Below, one piece after another: positions 43,567 to 52,324 of a DNA stretch of 64,000 bases. Made by a program: the position numbers and the translations under genes. Location of the stretch: assembly GCF_900163645.1 (NCBI RefSeq), contig NZ_FUKM01000048.1, forward strand, positions 232,959-296,958, given 5' to 3'. The notes below the pieces were generated by a model. The model was not told the origin of the DNA, made no database searches, and was given only the letters and a program-made list of their open reading frames with translations. This DNA is from Halomonas citrativorans (lineage in GTDB: Bacteria > Pseudomonadota > Gammaproteobacteria > Pseudomonadales > Halomonadaceae). How positions within the stretch are numbered: the stretch's first letter is position 1; every line of letters starts with the position of its first letter.

Positions 43567-44931
43567 ATGTCGAAATCCAGGCACGTGGCTGACACCATCC
43601 TCAAGGCTATCGAAGAAGGCCGCCTGGCACCGGGTGCCAGGCTCGCCTCTATACGCGAAGCCGCCCGCCAGCATGGGGTTTCGAAAAACACGATTGTTGA
43701 TGCCTATGATCAGCTGATTGCACTGGGCAGATTGCGCGCCCGGCAAGGAGCCGGCTTTTTTGTTACGCAGCCACCCGCGCTTGAAGCGCTGGAAAAGACC
43801 CACGAGCTAAATGAAGCCGTTGATAGCGTCTCGCTTCTGAGAGAGCAGTTGGTAGGCAACTTTCAGGTGCGGGTAGGCGACGGCCGAGCGCCCGCCAGCT
43901 GGATGGGCGGCGCGGCGCTTGCACGTCAGGCCAAGCGATTAACATCCATCGGCAATGATGATATCGAGTATGGCGCTCCTCAAGGGTACCTCCCACTACG
44001 TGAAACGATTGCCAGGGTATTGGCCGGACGCTCCATTCACGCCTCCCATGAACAAGTACTGCTGACCTTCGGCGCTAATCACGCTTTCGATCTTATTATT
44101 CGCCACCTGATCGCCCCGGGCGACCGAGTTCTGGTGGAAACACCCGGCTATTACCCGTTGTTCGGCAAGCTGCGCCTGGCCAAGGCGAAGCTGATTGGCG
44201 TTTCGCGCAGCCACGAAGGGTTGGACCTTGATGACCTTGAGCGAAAAATTATTCAATATCGTCCCAATGTTTTCTTTCTACAGCCCAATGCCCATAACCC
44301 GACGGGCTCTACCCTTTCACTCAACCAGCTGTACCGGCTACTGACTCTCGCGGAGCGCTACAACCTGATACTGGTAGAAGACGACGCCTTTGCCGACCTG
44401 CTCCACCGAGGAAGCGCCCACCTGGCGGCACTGGATGACCTGAGTCGCGTGATTTACGTAGGCACGTTTTCCAAGACCCTTTCCACTGGCATTCGCTCGG
44501 GCTATTTAGCGGCAAACCCTGCGCTGGTTAATGCGCTTACCGATATCAAAATGGTCACCGTCGTTAACAGCTCCACCTTCAGCGAACGCTTGATTCACGA
44601 CATGATTACCCACGGGCGTTACCGCCGCCACTTGGTACAGCTTCGCGAACGCATTACCAAAGCCAGCGCCAGTACCATTACCGCATTGAAAGAGGTGGGG
44701 CTTGAGAATATAGAAGGGCCTGGAGAGGGTTACTACTTATGGGCGCGCCTGCCGAACAACATTGACGCAATGCAGCTAGCCAAAAAAGCCTCGGACGAAG
44801 GTATTTTCATTGCGCCAGGCAGCATCTTTTCACTACGCCCCAATGGGCCGGATGCATCGTCCATGCGTATGCATATTGCCTACGCTAATGATCATCGGTT
44901 TTTGGGGTTTCTTGAGCGTTGCTTGGGGTAG
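43567..44931 (+). CDS. MocR-family regulator (GntR helix-turn-helix fused to aminotransferase domain)
   Basis: 454-residue PLP-dependent regulator. Winged helix at about 1-70 (LASIREAARQHGVSKNTIVD followed by AYDQLIALGRLRARQGAGFF), then a class I aminotransferase fold: GANHAFDLIIRHLIAPGDRV, NAHNPTGSTLS, EDDAFADLLH, and the PLP Lys in VGTFSKTLSTGIRSGYL. Start at 43567 (MSKSRHVAD); an upstream in-frame extension covers the operator region and is not coding by homology. Divergent from the permease-mvaAB operon, which it probably activates or represses. The ligand might be an amino compound or PLP itself; what links it to mevalonate is unclear. Confidence 0.87.
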   Translation: MSKSRHVADTILKAIEEGRLAPGARLASIREAARQHGVSKNTIVDAYDQLIALGRLRARQGAGFFVTQPPALEALEKTHELNEAVDSVSLLREQLVGNFQVRVGDGRAPASWMGGAALARQAKRLTSIGNDDIEYGAPQGYLPLRETIARVLAGRSIHASHEQVLLTFGANHAFDLIIRHLIAPGDRVLVETPGYYPLFGKLRLAKAKLIGVSRSHEGLDLDDLERKIIQYRPNVFFLQPNAHNPTGSTLSLNQLYRLLTLAERYNLILVEDDAFADLLHRGSAHLAALDDLSRVIYVGTFSKTLSTGIRSGYLAANPALVNALTDIKMVTVVNSSTFSERLIHDMITHGRYRRHLVQLRERITKASASTITALKEVGLENIEGPGEGYYLWARLPNNIDAMQLAKKASDEGIFIAPGSIFSLRPNGPDASSMRMHIAYANDHRFLGFLERCLG

Positions 44932-44935
44932 GGTT

Positions 44936-45012
44936 TGGCGTCCCTGGCAGGAGTCGAACCTGCGACCTGCCGCTTAGGAGGCGGCTGCTCTATCCTACTG
45001 AGCTACAGGGAC
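44936..45012 (-). tRNA. tRNA-Arg (anticodon CCT)
   Basis: 77-base cloverleaf on the minus strand: acceptor GTCCCTG/CAGGGAC with encoded CCA, D-arm GCTC/GAGC, anticodon stem GCCGC/GCGGC with loop CTCCTAA, and T-arm GCAGG-TTCGACT-CCTGC. The CCT anticodon reads AGG arginine codons. Confidence 0.97.
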
Positions 45013-45079
45013 TTTGCTTGCAGAAGGGGCGCACAGTATAACGTGTTACAGATAACACTCCAACCCGCCTCTGTCCTTC

Positions 45080-46027
45080 TTACACCCATCCCAACAGACG
45101 CAGCGCAAAAACGCCCAGTGTTACCGAAATACTGGCCATTAACGTGGTGATCGCAATGATGTTGGCGGCCAGGCCTGCGTTGCCGCCCATGGCTTTTACC
45201 ATGACAAAGCTGGCAGCGGCGGTGGGGCTGGCAAAAAAGAGGAACAGCAAGCCCAACTGCTCGCCTTCAAAGCCTAACAACCAGGCAGCTACGGTAGAGA
45301 GCACAGGCAAGATGGCCATCTTCATAATGCTGGAGCTCACCGCAATGTCGCTTTTATCTCGAATGCTGGACATCGAGAGCGTAGCGCCAATACAGATCAA
45401 CGCCAACGGTAGCGTGAGCGACGCAAAATAATCCCCAGAGGTCATCACCCAGCTGGGGAGCGAAATGGAAAAAGCGGTAAACGGCAAGGCCACGATCACT
45501 GAAATAATCAGTGGGTTCGTCGCAATATGTTTGAGAATGCTGCGCCAGTTAGCAGCTTGCTCCGTCTGATAAGCGGTCAGTACCACCACTGATAGCGCGT
45601 TATACATAATAATGACCACACCGACCAGCAGGCTGCCGGTTGAGAGCCCATAGTTGCCGTACATGCCCGCTGCCAGCGCCAGCCCAACGACACCACAGTT
45701 ACCGCGAAAGGCTCCTTGAACATAAATCCCGCGTTCGGCATAGGGAATGCGAAAGTGTGCCCATAGCCAACTCAACACAAACTGCCCAAGTGTGGCGATG
45801 GCAAAAAACACCATTAACGAAATATCCAGCGCAACACTAATATCGGCTTTAATCAAACTTAAAAAGATCAAGGTGGGCAGCGTGGCTTTAAATACCAACG
45901 CAGACGCGGTGGTGACAAAGGTGCGATCAATCCATCCCAGACGCTTTAGGCCAATCCCCAGAAAAACCATGGCAAACACGGGTAAGGTGATATCAAGCGT
46001 TTGAGTAAACAATTCAAGTAGGTTCAC
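45080..46027 (-). CDS. AEC-family (auxin efflux carrier) permease
   Basis: 315-residue membrane protein with about 10 helices, of the AEC family of secondary transporters for dicarboxylates such as malate or malonate. Features: VFLGIGLKRLGWIDRTFV at the N-terminus, AFRGNCGVVGLALAAGMYG with the conserved Asn in helix 4, LALICIGATLSM, and FASPTAAASFVMVKAMGGN. Length typical (about 310-320). No decarboxylase genes adjoin it, so substrate is open. Transcribed toward the tRNA gene. Confidence 0.88.
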   Translation of the reverse strand: MNLLELFTQTLDITLPVFAMVFLGIGLKRLGWIDRTFVTTASALVFKATLPTLIFLSLIKADISVALDISLMVFFAIATLGQFVLSWLWAHFRIPYAERGIYVQGAFRGNCGVVGLALAAGMYGNYGLSTGSLLVGVVIIMYNALSVVVLTAYQTEQAANWRSILKHIATNPLIISVIVALPFTAFSISLPSWVMTSGDYFASLTLPLALICIGATLSMSSIRDKSDIAVSSSIMKMAILPVLSTVAAWLLGFEGEQLGLLFLFFASPTAAASFVMVKAMGGNAGLAANIIAITTLMASISVTLGVFALRLLGWV

Positions 46028-46104
46028 AGTGTTGCCTCAGCCAATTCAGCGTGCCCTTTCAGTTTGCGGTGGCGGGTAGTTTATCGAATGCATATCAAGA
46101 AAGG

Positions 46105-46440
46105 CAGACGCCGGGCAGCGTAGCGTCGTGACCTAATAACGTAATCAAAGAGTTCCTGAAGGGTCTGGTCAGTCGCTGCGTTAACCTCCACGCTGTTGCG
46201 CCCTTTGCCTGAGAGGACAACCGACACCTCACTGACGGCCTGGCACAGTGCCTCCGCAATGGGTTTGCGCTTGCCCCAGTGTACAGCTTGGCAGTAACAC
46301 GCCAAATTCATCGCCCCCTTGGCGGGCAACGTGGTCGCTACGCCGTACTTCCCACGCCACTATAGGTAAATAACGTCCAATTACCCAATTGGCAAGCCAA
46401 ACTTGAGCATACGTCTGGAGTATACTGTACGGCCCTAACA
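46105..46440 (-). pseudogene. Decayed GGDEF (diguanylate cyclase) domain
   Basis: One minus-strand frame reads RRSDHVARQGGDEFGVLLPS, an unmistakable GGDEF core, and then LGQAQ before running out of frame; a second frame picks up with PIAEALCQAVSEVSVVLSGK and TLQELFDY, the continuing domain. At least one frameshift near 46265 and further damage at both ends leave no usable start or sensor domain. A relic between the AEC permease and the capsule operon. Confidence 0.75.
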
Positions 46441-46632
46441 CCTTGTTTCTATTACACCACCCTATCAAAACAGCAGATTTTCTCGCGCCGCATTAAATTA
46501 AATTTAAACGATCATTCAGCTTCGTGACTATAAACACAAATTTCTGTAATCCCGTAAGCACTTGCTGTGACTAATTGATAAGCGGGCTTGTTTCACGTAT
46601 GTTCGCTCGCCTAACTTTTTGTTCCGTTACGA

Positions 46633-48648
46633 ATGACAATACCCATGGCAAATAAAACGGCAGGTTTTACCTCATCAGGTATCGGAAAAATTAGCGCACT
46701 TCCTGCCTTGCTGCCTGAATTTAGCCACTTTTCTTACTTACGACCACTGAAAAAAAAACCTGATGTCGTTATTGGCTGGGGATTAAAGCCATCAAGCTTT
46801 CAGGCAAGGCGGTATGCCAAGCGCCACCAGCTGCCCTATATTGCCTTGGAAGACGGCTTTTTGCGCTCGCTTGGGCTGGGAGTAGAGGGCTATCAAGGGC
46901 ATAGCCTGGTCGTTGATCACACCGGTATTTATTACGATGCTTCACGACCTTCCGACTTAGAAAACTGGCTTAACAACGCTACTTTTACTACCGACGAAAT
47001 CAACCAGGCAGAGCGGTGTGTTAAGCAGCTTGCTCGCTATCGTCTATCAAAGTACAACCACGCGCCAGATCCTGCTTCAAGCGGCTCGCCCCAAGAGAGA
47101 GTGCTAGTTGTTGATCAAACCGCAGGCGATGCCTCTATTGAGTTTGGGGGAGCGAATGCGGATAGTTTCGAGCAGATGCTGGCCGCAGCGCTTACCGACC
47201 ATCCCAATGCTGAGATTCTGGTCAAGATTCACCCGGATGTTATCGCAGGCAAAAAACAGGGCCACCTGCTCAGCGCGCAAAACCACCCCCGCTGCCGCGT
47301 GATCAGTAAAGACATTAACCCTTGGGCATTATTTGATCAGGTTGAAACCGTGTATGTCGTGACCAGCCAGCTCGGTTTTGAAGCGTTGCTGGCTGGCAAG
47401 CGCGTTCACTGCTTTGGCCTACCCTTTTATGCAGGCTGGGGGCTCACCAAAGACCGACTAGCCTGCTCGCGACGACATACAAAACGCACGCTCTATGAAG
47501 TATTCGCGGCGGCTTATCTGCGTTATACGCGTTATGCCAATCCGTATACGCTAAAACCTGCCACGCTAGAAGAGACCATTGCGCTGATTGCCGACCAAAA
47601 GCGCCAGCAGGAACGGCTACGCGGCAAGTGGGTAGCCTGTGGCTTCTCCTCTTGGAAGCGACGCTTTATTCATGACTTTTTAGGCGGTGCCGCACAGCTC
47701 AGGTACCAGAAAACGCTGCCTGAGGCGCCACCTTCGCAAAAGCTTTTAGTGTGGTCTAGCCGTATTGATCAAACCTTCGAGCAGCAGCACGCCGTGCTGA
47801 TGCCTCATGTGTGGCGGATTGAAGATGGTTTTATCCGCTCTGTAGGCCTGGGGGTTGATCTTACTCAACCGCTTTCACTGGTCATTGATGCTCAAGGGAT
47901 TTATTACGATCCGAGCCGCCCCAGTGACCTGGAGTCGCTGCTTGAGCATGCCGATTTTAGTGATGATCTACTAGAGCGTGCCGGCCAACTACGAGAGCGT
48001 TTAGTGGCATTAAAGCTCTCCAAATATAACGTGCGCGGGCACGATACTCTTGAGCTGCCCAATAATCGACTGATAATACTCGTACCTGGCCAAGTTGAGA
48101 GTGATGCGTCCATTGCCACTGGCTCGCCGCATATTCGTACCAACAGCGCGCTTTTACGTGAGGTGCGCCGTACTCACCCCCATGCGTTTATTATTTATAA
48201 GGCACATCCAGACGTGGTCAGCGGTGCTCGCATCGGAGCACTCGAACCCGATACTAAACACCTGTATGATCTGGATGCCAGCCATGTGGAAATCACCACA
48301 CTACTTGAGCGCGTCGATGCGGTTCACACCATGAGTTCGCTGACAGGCTTTGAGGCGCTATTACGTCACCGCAAAGTACATACTTACGGCATGCCGTTTT
48401 ACGCAGGCTGGGGATTAACACAGGATGCTATGCGCTGCCCGCGCCGCTCTCGCACCTTAACGCTGGAAGCATTGGTGGCGGGCACGCTAATTCTGTATCC
48501 ATGCTACGTAGCTCCCTTGAGCCGTCAGCTTTGCAATGCGGAAACCGCCATTAGCCTTTTAGAGCAAGCACGCACACAGCAACCGACGCTGACATGGAAG
48601 CAGCGCCTCTACCGGCTTTACCGTAATTTATTGATTGGAAGACACTGA
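46633..48648 (+). CDS. kpsC: Capsule beta-Kdo transferase KpsC
   Basis: 671-residue cytoplasmic glycosyltransferase adding the beta-linked poly-Kdo linker to the lipid that anchors group 2-type capsules. It is a tandem duplication: LEDGFLRSLGLGV / IEDGFIRSVGLGV, GIYYDASRPSDLE / GIYYDPSRPSDLE, LSKYN in both halves, KIHPDV / KAHPDV, and GFEALLAGKRVHCFGLPFYA / GFEALLRHRKVHTYGMPFYA followed by GWGLT. This matches KpsC of E. coli closely in order and length (675). First gene of a seven-gene coupled operon. A start at 46645 is equally possible; SD is weak. The ABC exporter (kpsMTED) is not in the window. Confidence 0.94.
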   Translation: MTIPMANKTAGFTSSGIGKISALPALLPEFSHFSYLRPLKKKPDVVIGWGLKPSSFQARRYAKRHQLPYIALEDGFLRSLGLGVEGYQGHSLVVDHTGIYYDASRPSDLENWLNNATFTTDEINQAERCVKQLARYRLSKYNHAPDPASSGSPQERVLVVDQTAGDASIEFGGANADSFEQMLAAALTDHPNAEILVKIHPDVIAGKKQGHLLSAQNHPRCRVISKDINPWALFDQVETVYVVTSQLGFEALLAGKRVHCFGLPFYAGWGLTKDRLACSRRHTKRTLYEVFAAAYLRYTRYANPYTLKPATLEETIALIADQKRQQERLRGKWVACGFSSWKRRFIHDFLGGAAQLRYQKTLPEAPPSQKLLVWSSRIDQTFEQQHAVLMPHVWRIEDGFIRSVGLGVDLTQPLSLVIDAQGIYYDPSRPSDLESLLEHADFSDDLLERAGQLRERLVALKLSKYNVRGHDTLELPNNRLIILVPGQVESDASIATGSPHIRTNSALLREVRRTHPHAFIIYKAHPDVVSGARIGALEPDTKHLYDLDASHVEITTLLERVDAVHTMSSLTGFEALLRHRKVHTYGMPFYAGWGLTQDAMRCPRRSRTLTLEALVAGTLILYPCYVAPLSRQLCNAETAISLLEQARTQQPTLTWKQRLYRLYRNLLIGRH

Positions 48649-48649
48649 G

Positions 48650-49885
48650 TTGAAGTCAAAGCGCGCATTCTTATTCTTACAAGGGGTCTGCTCGCCCTTT
48701 TATCAACGTTTAGCACGTCGATTGACAGAGGACGGGCACCGCGTCGTAAAGGTTAACTTCAACGCTGGCGATATTGCTTACTGGCAACGTACCCACAGTG
48801 AAAGCTACCTGTTTCGTGAATCACTAAGTGAACTGCCTGACTACATAGCATCGCTCTGGCAGCGCCATGCGATTACCGACCAGGTCATGTTCGGCGACCG
48901 CCGCCCTATCCATCGGCCTGCGATAGAAAATGCCCTGGCGGCAGGGGTGCGTACCCACGTGTTTGAAGAGGGCTACTTTCGCCCATTTTGGGTAACGCTT
49001 GAGCGCGACGGGGTAAATGGTCACTCGCTCTTACCCCGCGACCCCACCTGGTTTTATGAAACGGGTAAGGCGCTACCCCAATTACCCCCACCGGTGCGTT
49101 TTAGATCATCATTCAAGATCCGCGCCATGCACGATGTCAGTTATCACTTGGCTGGGTTAGCCAACCCCTTGGTGGCACCGCACTACCGAAACCATGCACC
49201 GATTACTGCGCCGGTTGAATACGCGGGCTATATCAAACGCTTTGCGCTATTAAAGCTGTGGAAAAAGCAGGATGCCCAACGCATAAAAACGTTGATTGAA
49301 AGCGCCAAGCCCTACTTTATGTTGCCGCTTCAGCTCAATACCGATGCCCAAATCCGTGATCACTCACCTTATGCCAATATGCAGGAAGTGATGGATCATG
49401 TGATGGGATCGTTTGCCGAGCATGCACCAAGCGATGCCCTTCTCTGTATCAAGAATCACCCGCTGGATATGGGGCTGGTCAATTACGCCAGAGTTATTGA
49501 ACAGCTTGCCCAGTTTTACGGTTTGCAGGGGCGTATCGTCTACTTGGAGTCCGGTAACCTGGAGTTGCTGATTAAACATGCAGTGGGCACTGTGACGGTT
49601 AACAGTACTGTCGGCTTTGTTTCTTTGGAAAACCAGTGCCCTACGTTTGCGCTAAGCGACCCAATTTACAATCTTGCCGGGCTTACCTATGAAGGTAGCC
49701 TCGACGAGTTTTGGAATCGGCCGCCTCCACCAAGCCAAGCGCTTTTCACCTATTTTCGTAATACGGTGATGCATAGCGTCCAAGTGAACGGCGGTTTTTA
49801 CTGCCAGCCAAGCATTGACCTTGCCGTTAACAATGCAGCGCACATACTGGAAGCCTGCCCATCGCCGTTGGAGAAACTACTTTGA
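48650..49885 (+). CDS. kpsS: Capsule Kdo transferase KpsS (RkpJ-like)
   Basis: 411-residue protein of the KpsS/LipB family, which puts the first Kdo on the glycerol of the lipid acceptor. FLFLQGVCSPFYQRLARRL, VNFNAGDIAYW, FEEGYFRPFWVTLERDGVNG, SLLPRD, QIRDHSPYANMQEVMDHVM, IKNHPLDMG and TVNSTVGFVSL are the conserved blocks. No ATG is available; a TTG at 48650, with GGAAG eight bases upstream, gives LKSKRAFLFLQG; another TTG at 48635 is possible. It begins at the kpsC stop. In E. coli the acceptor is lyso-phosphatidylglycerol; the lipid genes that follow suggest a different acceptor here. Confidence 0.9.
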   Translation: MKSKRAFLFLQGVCSPFYQRLARRLTEDGHRVVKVNFNAGDIAYWQRTHSESYLFRESLSELPDYIASLWQRHAITDQVMFGDRRPIHRPAIENALAAGVRTHVFEEGYFRPFWVTLERDGVNGHSLLPRDPTWFYETGKALPQLPPPVRFRSSFKIRAMHDVSYHLAGLANPLVAPHYRNHAPITAPVEYAGYIKRFALLKLWKKQDAQRIKTLIESAKPYFMLPLQLNTDAQIRDHSPYANMQEVMDHVMGSFAEHAPSDALLCIKNHPLDMGLVNYARVIEQLAQFYGLQGRIVYLESGNLELLIKHAVGTVTVNSTVGFVSLENQCPTFALSDPIYNLAGLTYEGSLDEFWNRPPPPSQALFTYFRNTVMHSVQVNGGFYCQPSIDLAVNNAAHILEACPSPLEKLL

Positions 49886-50691
49886 GTGCCGCCCCAGACC
49901 TCACCACATCTGAGCGCTGCGTGCTGATTACGGGAGCAACCGGTGCCATAGGTGGTGCCTTGGCACGCGCCTATGCCGCTCCACGCACTCACCTGGTGCT
50001 CCACGGCAGGCAGCAAGACGTACTATCCAACCTGGCGGATACTTGCCGGGCGCTAGGCGCTCAGGTGACAACCAGCTCGGTTAACCTGGTCGATGAAGAA
50101 GCACTCAAGCAGTGGCTTCATACACTGCGTAAAGAACACCTGCCTGATATTGTGATCGCCACCGCTGGCAAGAACACCCATCCCCAAACAAACGGGGCAT
50201 TAGAGCCTTGGGATGATGTTCAAGCGCTTCTGGATATCAATCTGAAAACCCCCATCGCCATGGCCCAGTATTTGGTACCCGCCATGCAAAAACGAGGTAG
50301 CGGGCAGCTAGTGTTGATTAGCTCGCTCGCCGCTTGGCACGGTCTGCCTACCACGCCCACGTACAGCGCCAGCAAAGCAGGGATTAAGGCTTATGGGGAG
50401 GGGTTACGGGGGCTACTGGCGCCTCATGGTGTGGGGGTAACGGTCGTAATGCCGGGCTATGTAACCTCGCCTATGTGCAATGCCATGCCAGGCCCCAAGC
50501 CTTTTGAATGGCCACCAGAGCGGGCTGCCAACGTGATTAAGCGGGGCATTGATGCGAACCGGGCTCGTATCAGCTTTCCGTTCCCACTCAATTTTGGTAC
50601 CTGGTGGCTGGCTGTACTTCCGGCCGCTATTTCACAATGGCTCATCAAACGCCTGGGCTTTAATCATACTGACCATTCGGGGAGCGATTGA
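49882..50691 (+). CDS. Short-chain dehydrogenase/reductase (RkpH-like), probable 3-keto-lipid reductase
   Basis: 269-residue SDR. Cofactor motif TGATGAIGGALARAY, catalytic Ser in LVLISSLAAWHG and YSASKAGIKAYGEGL, then a hydrophobic C-terminal segment (GTWWLAVLPAAISQWLIKRL) suggesting membrane association, as in 3-ketosphinganine-type reductases. TTG start overlaps the kpsS stop (TTGA). Placed with an alpha-oxoamine synthase and a polyketide synthase, it most likely reduces the 3-keto group of the amino-ketone lipid. It corresponds in context to rkpH of the rhizobial rkp-1 region. Role inferred from neighbourhood; substrate untested. Confidence 0.8.
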   Translation: MSAAPDLTTSERCVLITGATGAIGGALARAYAAPRTHLVLHGRQQDVLSNLADTCRALGAQVTTSSVNLVDEEALKQWLHTLRKEHLPDIVIATAGKNTHPQTNGALEPWDDVQALLDINLKTPIAMAQYLVPAMQKRGSGQLVLISSLAAWHGLPTTPTYSASKAGIKAYGEGLRGLLAPHGVGVTVVMPGYVTSPMCNAMPGPKPFEWPPERAANVIKRGIDANRARISFPFPLNFGTWWLAVLPAAISQWLIKRLGFNHTDHSGSD

Positions 50692-50692
50692 T

Positions 50693-52324
50693 ATGACGAC
50701 TTCGCTGCCCTTTCCGCTTTTTTGGCCATTGCTGGTTGGAGGAATGGGGACGATCATCTTCGAAGCCCTCCTTAACCCACGTCCTAAGCCATTTTGGCGG
50801 CGCGGCCTGGCGGTCAACAGCGTGCATTTAGGCAGCTGGCTATTGCTGTTTGGCGCGTTTATTCTGGTGCTTCAGCGGCCCTGGTTTACGGTGGTGTTTA
50901 TTCTGGCGCTTCAGCTGGTGCTCGTTCAATCCAGTAATACAAAATCTCGCACACTATGTGAGCCGTTCATCTGCCACGATTTTGAGTACTTTTGGGATGC
51001 CATCCTCCACCCCCGTCTTTACGTGCCCTTTTTTGGGACCGGCCTTGCCATAGCCGCCATTGGCGCGGGAGCGGCAGCCATCGGAGCATTTTTATACTGG
51101 GAACCTTCGCTCGTATCTCAGTGGGGTGGGCAACGCTTTATCACCCTCTGCGGATTACTCATCGCAATAGGTGCGCCGCTTATCGCATTGGGCTGGCGGG
51201 CACTCGCTCCCATCACATTGAACCCGGTAGATGACATAAATCGTTTGGGATTATTTGCAAGCCTATGGGCCTATGGCATCGCCCTTATGCGCTCATCTCC
51301 TCCCGCGCCTGAACAATCCCCGTTTTACCTGTTAACCAAAAAGATTGAAGCCAGTCGCCTCACGGCAACATCTAACGTACGTCCTAATGTCGTACTGGTG
51401 CAAAGCGAATCATTTTTCGACCCACGCCCCTGGCACCCTGACATTAGTGACAGCTTATTAAAGAATTTTGATGCTACGCGCTTACAAGCGCAGCTGCATG
51501 GCGAGCTGAATGTGCCCGCATGGGGTGCTAATACCGTACGTACCGAATGTGCAGTGCTCACAGGACTTTCACCGGCCGCATGGGGCCCGCGCCAATTTAA
51601 CCCCTACCGCACGCTGTCGCGCCACCCACTGCCAAGCCTGGCCAGTGCGTTTAAGGCAGCGGGGTACCGTACGGTATGCGTTCACCCCTACCCTGCCAGT
51701 TTTTATATGCGCCATAAAGTGATCCCTCCGTTAGGGTTCGACCAGTTTATCGATCTCACTGGTTTTGAAAGTAGCGAAAAGCAAGGCCAGTACATCGGTG
51801 ACCTTGCCGTTGCACGAAAGGTTGGACGCCTGCTTGAAGATAGCGATAATGGGCCTCTTTTTATATTTGTGATTACCATGGAGAATCATGGGCCGTTGCA
51901 CCTGGAAGCACCTCACCAGGAAAGCCTCGCGGCTGCACTGCCCACAGCGCCTTGGCCACTACCTGCACATTTACACGATTTAGCCGTGTACTTGCGCCAT
52001 CTAGGCGAGGCCGACAAAATGTTGGCTAGCGTTAAAAGCACGCTGGATGAACATAAGCGGCCAGGATTGCTGGGCTGGTATGGTGATCATGTACCTATAT
52101 TGCCCGAAGCGTATGAGCACCTCTCGTTACCGGCTGGCACTACGCCGTACATGATATGGTCGACGCAGGCTAAAGAGTGGTCGAACGACTTTATGCCCAA
52201 ACAGCATGACACGTGCGCGTTAACCGCCAGCGAACTTGGCGTCCAGCTATTTAAACAAGCGTTTGGACACGATATAAGTAGCGATGTGATCAAGGCAGAA
52301 CCAGAACCTCAGGAGCAAGAATGA
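50693..52324 (+). CDS. Membrane phosphoglycerol transferase-like sulfatase-fold protein (LtaS/OpgB type)
   Basis: 543-residue protein with about five N-terminal helices (to about residue 215) and a C-terminal alkaline-phosphatase/sulfatase domain. LtaS-like motifs: VVLVQSESFFD with a metal Glu, WGANTVRTECAVLTG with the nucleophile Thr, FVITMENHGPLH and GWYGDHVP with Asp-His metal ligands. LtaS and OpgB move phosphoglycerol from phosphatidylglycerol to an acceptor at the outer face of the membrane. Start at 50693 with GGGGAG upstream; stop overlaps the PKS start by ATGA. It takes the place of rkpI. I infer that it adds phosphoglycerol to the amino-lipid, making a lyso-phosphatidylglycerol analogue. 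Confidence 0.82.
   Translation: MTTSLPFPLFWPLLVGGMGTIIFEALLNPRPKPFWRRGLAVNSVHLGSWLLLFGAFILVLQRPWFTVVFILALQLVLVQSSNTKSRTLCEPFICHDFEYFWDAILHPRLYVPFFGTGLAIAAIGAGAAAIGAFLYWEPSLVSQWGGQRFITLCGLLIAIGAPLIALGWRALAPITLNPVDDINRLGLFASLWAYGIALMRSSPPAPEQSPFYLLTKKIEASRLTATSNVRPNVVLVQSESFFDPRPWHPDISDSLLKNFDATRLQAQLHGELNVPAWGANTVRTECAVLTGLSPAAWGPRQFNPYRTLSRHPLPSLASAFKAAGYRTVCVHPYPASFYMRHKVIPPLGFDQFIDLTGFESSEKQGQYIGDLAVARKVGRLLEDSDNGPLFIFVITMENHGPLHLEAPHQESLAAALPTAPWPLPAHLHDLAVYLRHLGEADKMLASVKSTLDEHKRPGLLGWYGDHVPILPEAYEHLSLPAGTTPYMIWSTQAKEWSNDFMPKQHDTCALTASELGVQLFKQAFGHDISSDVIKAEPEPQEQE

Noticed and set aside
46440..46632. ops/JUMPstart element before kpsC
   Set aside because: No GGCGGTAG or close variant was found by reading either strand of the leader.
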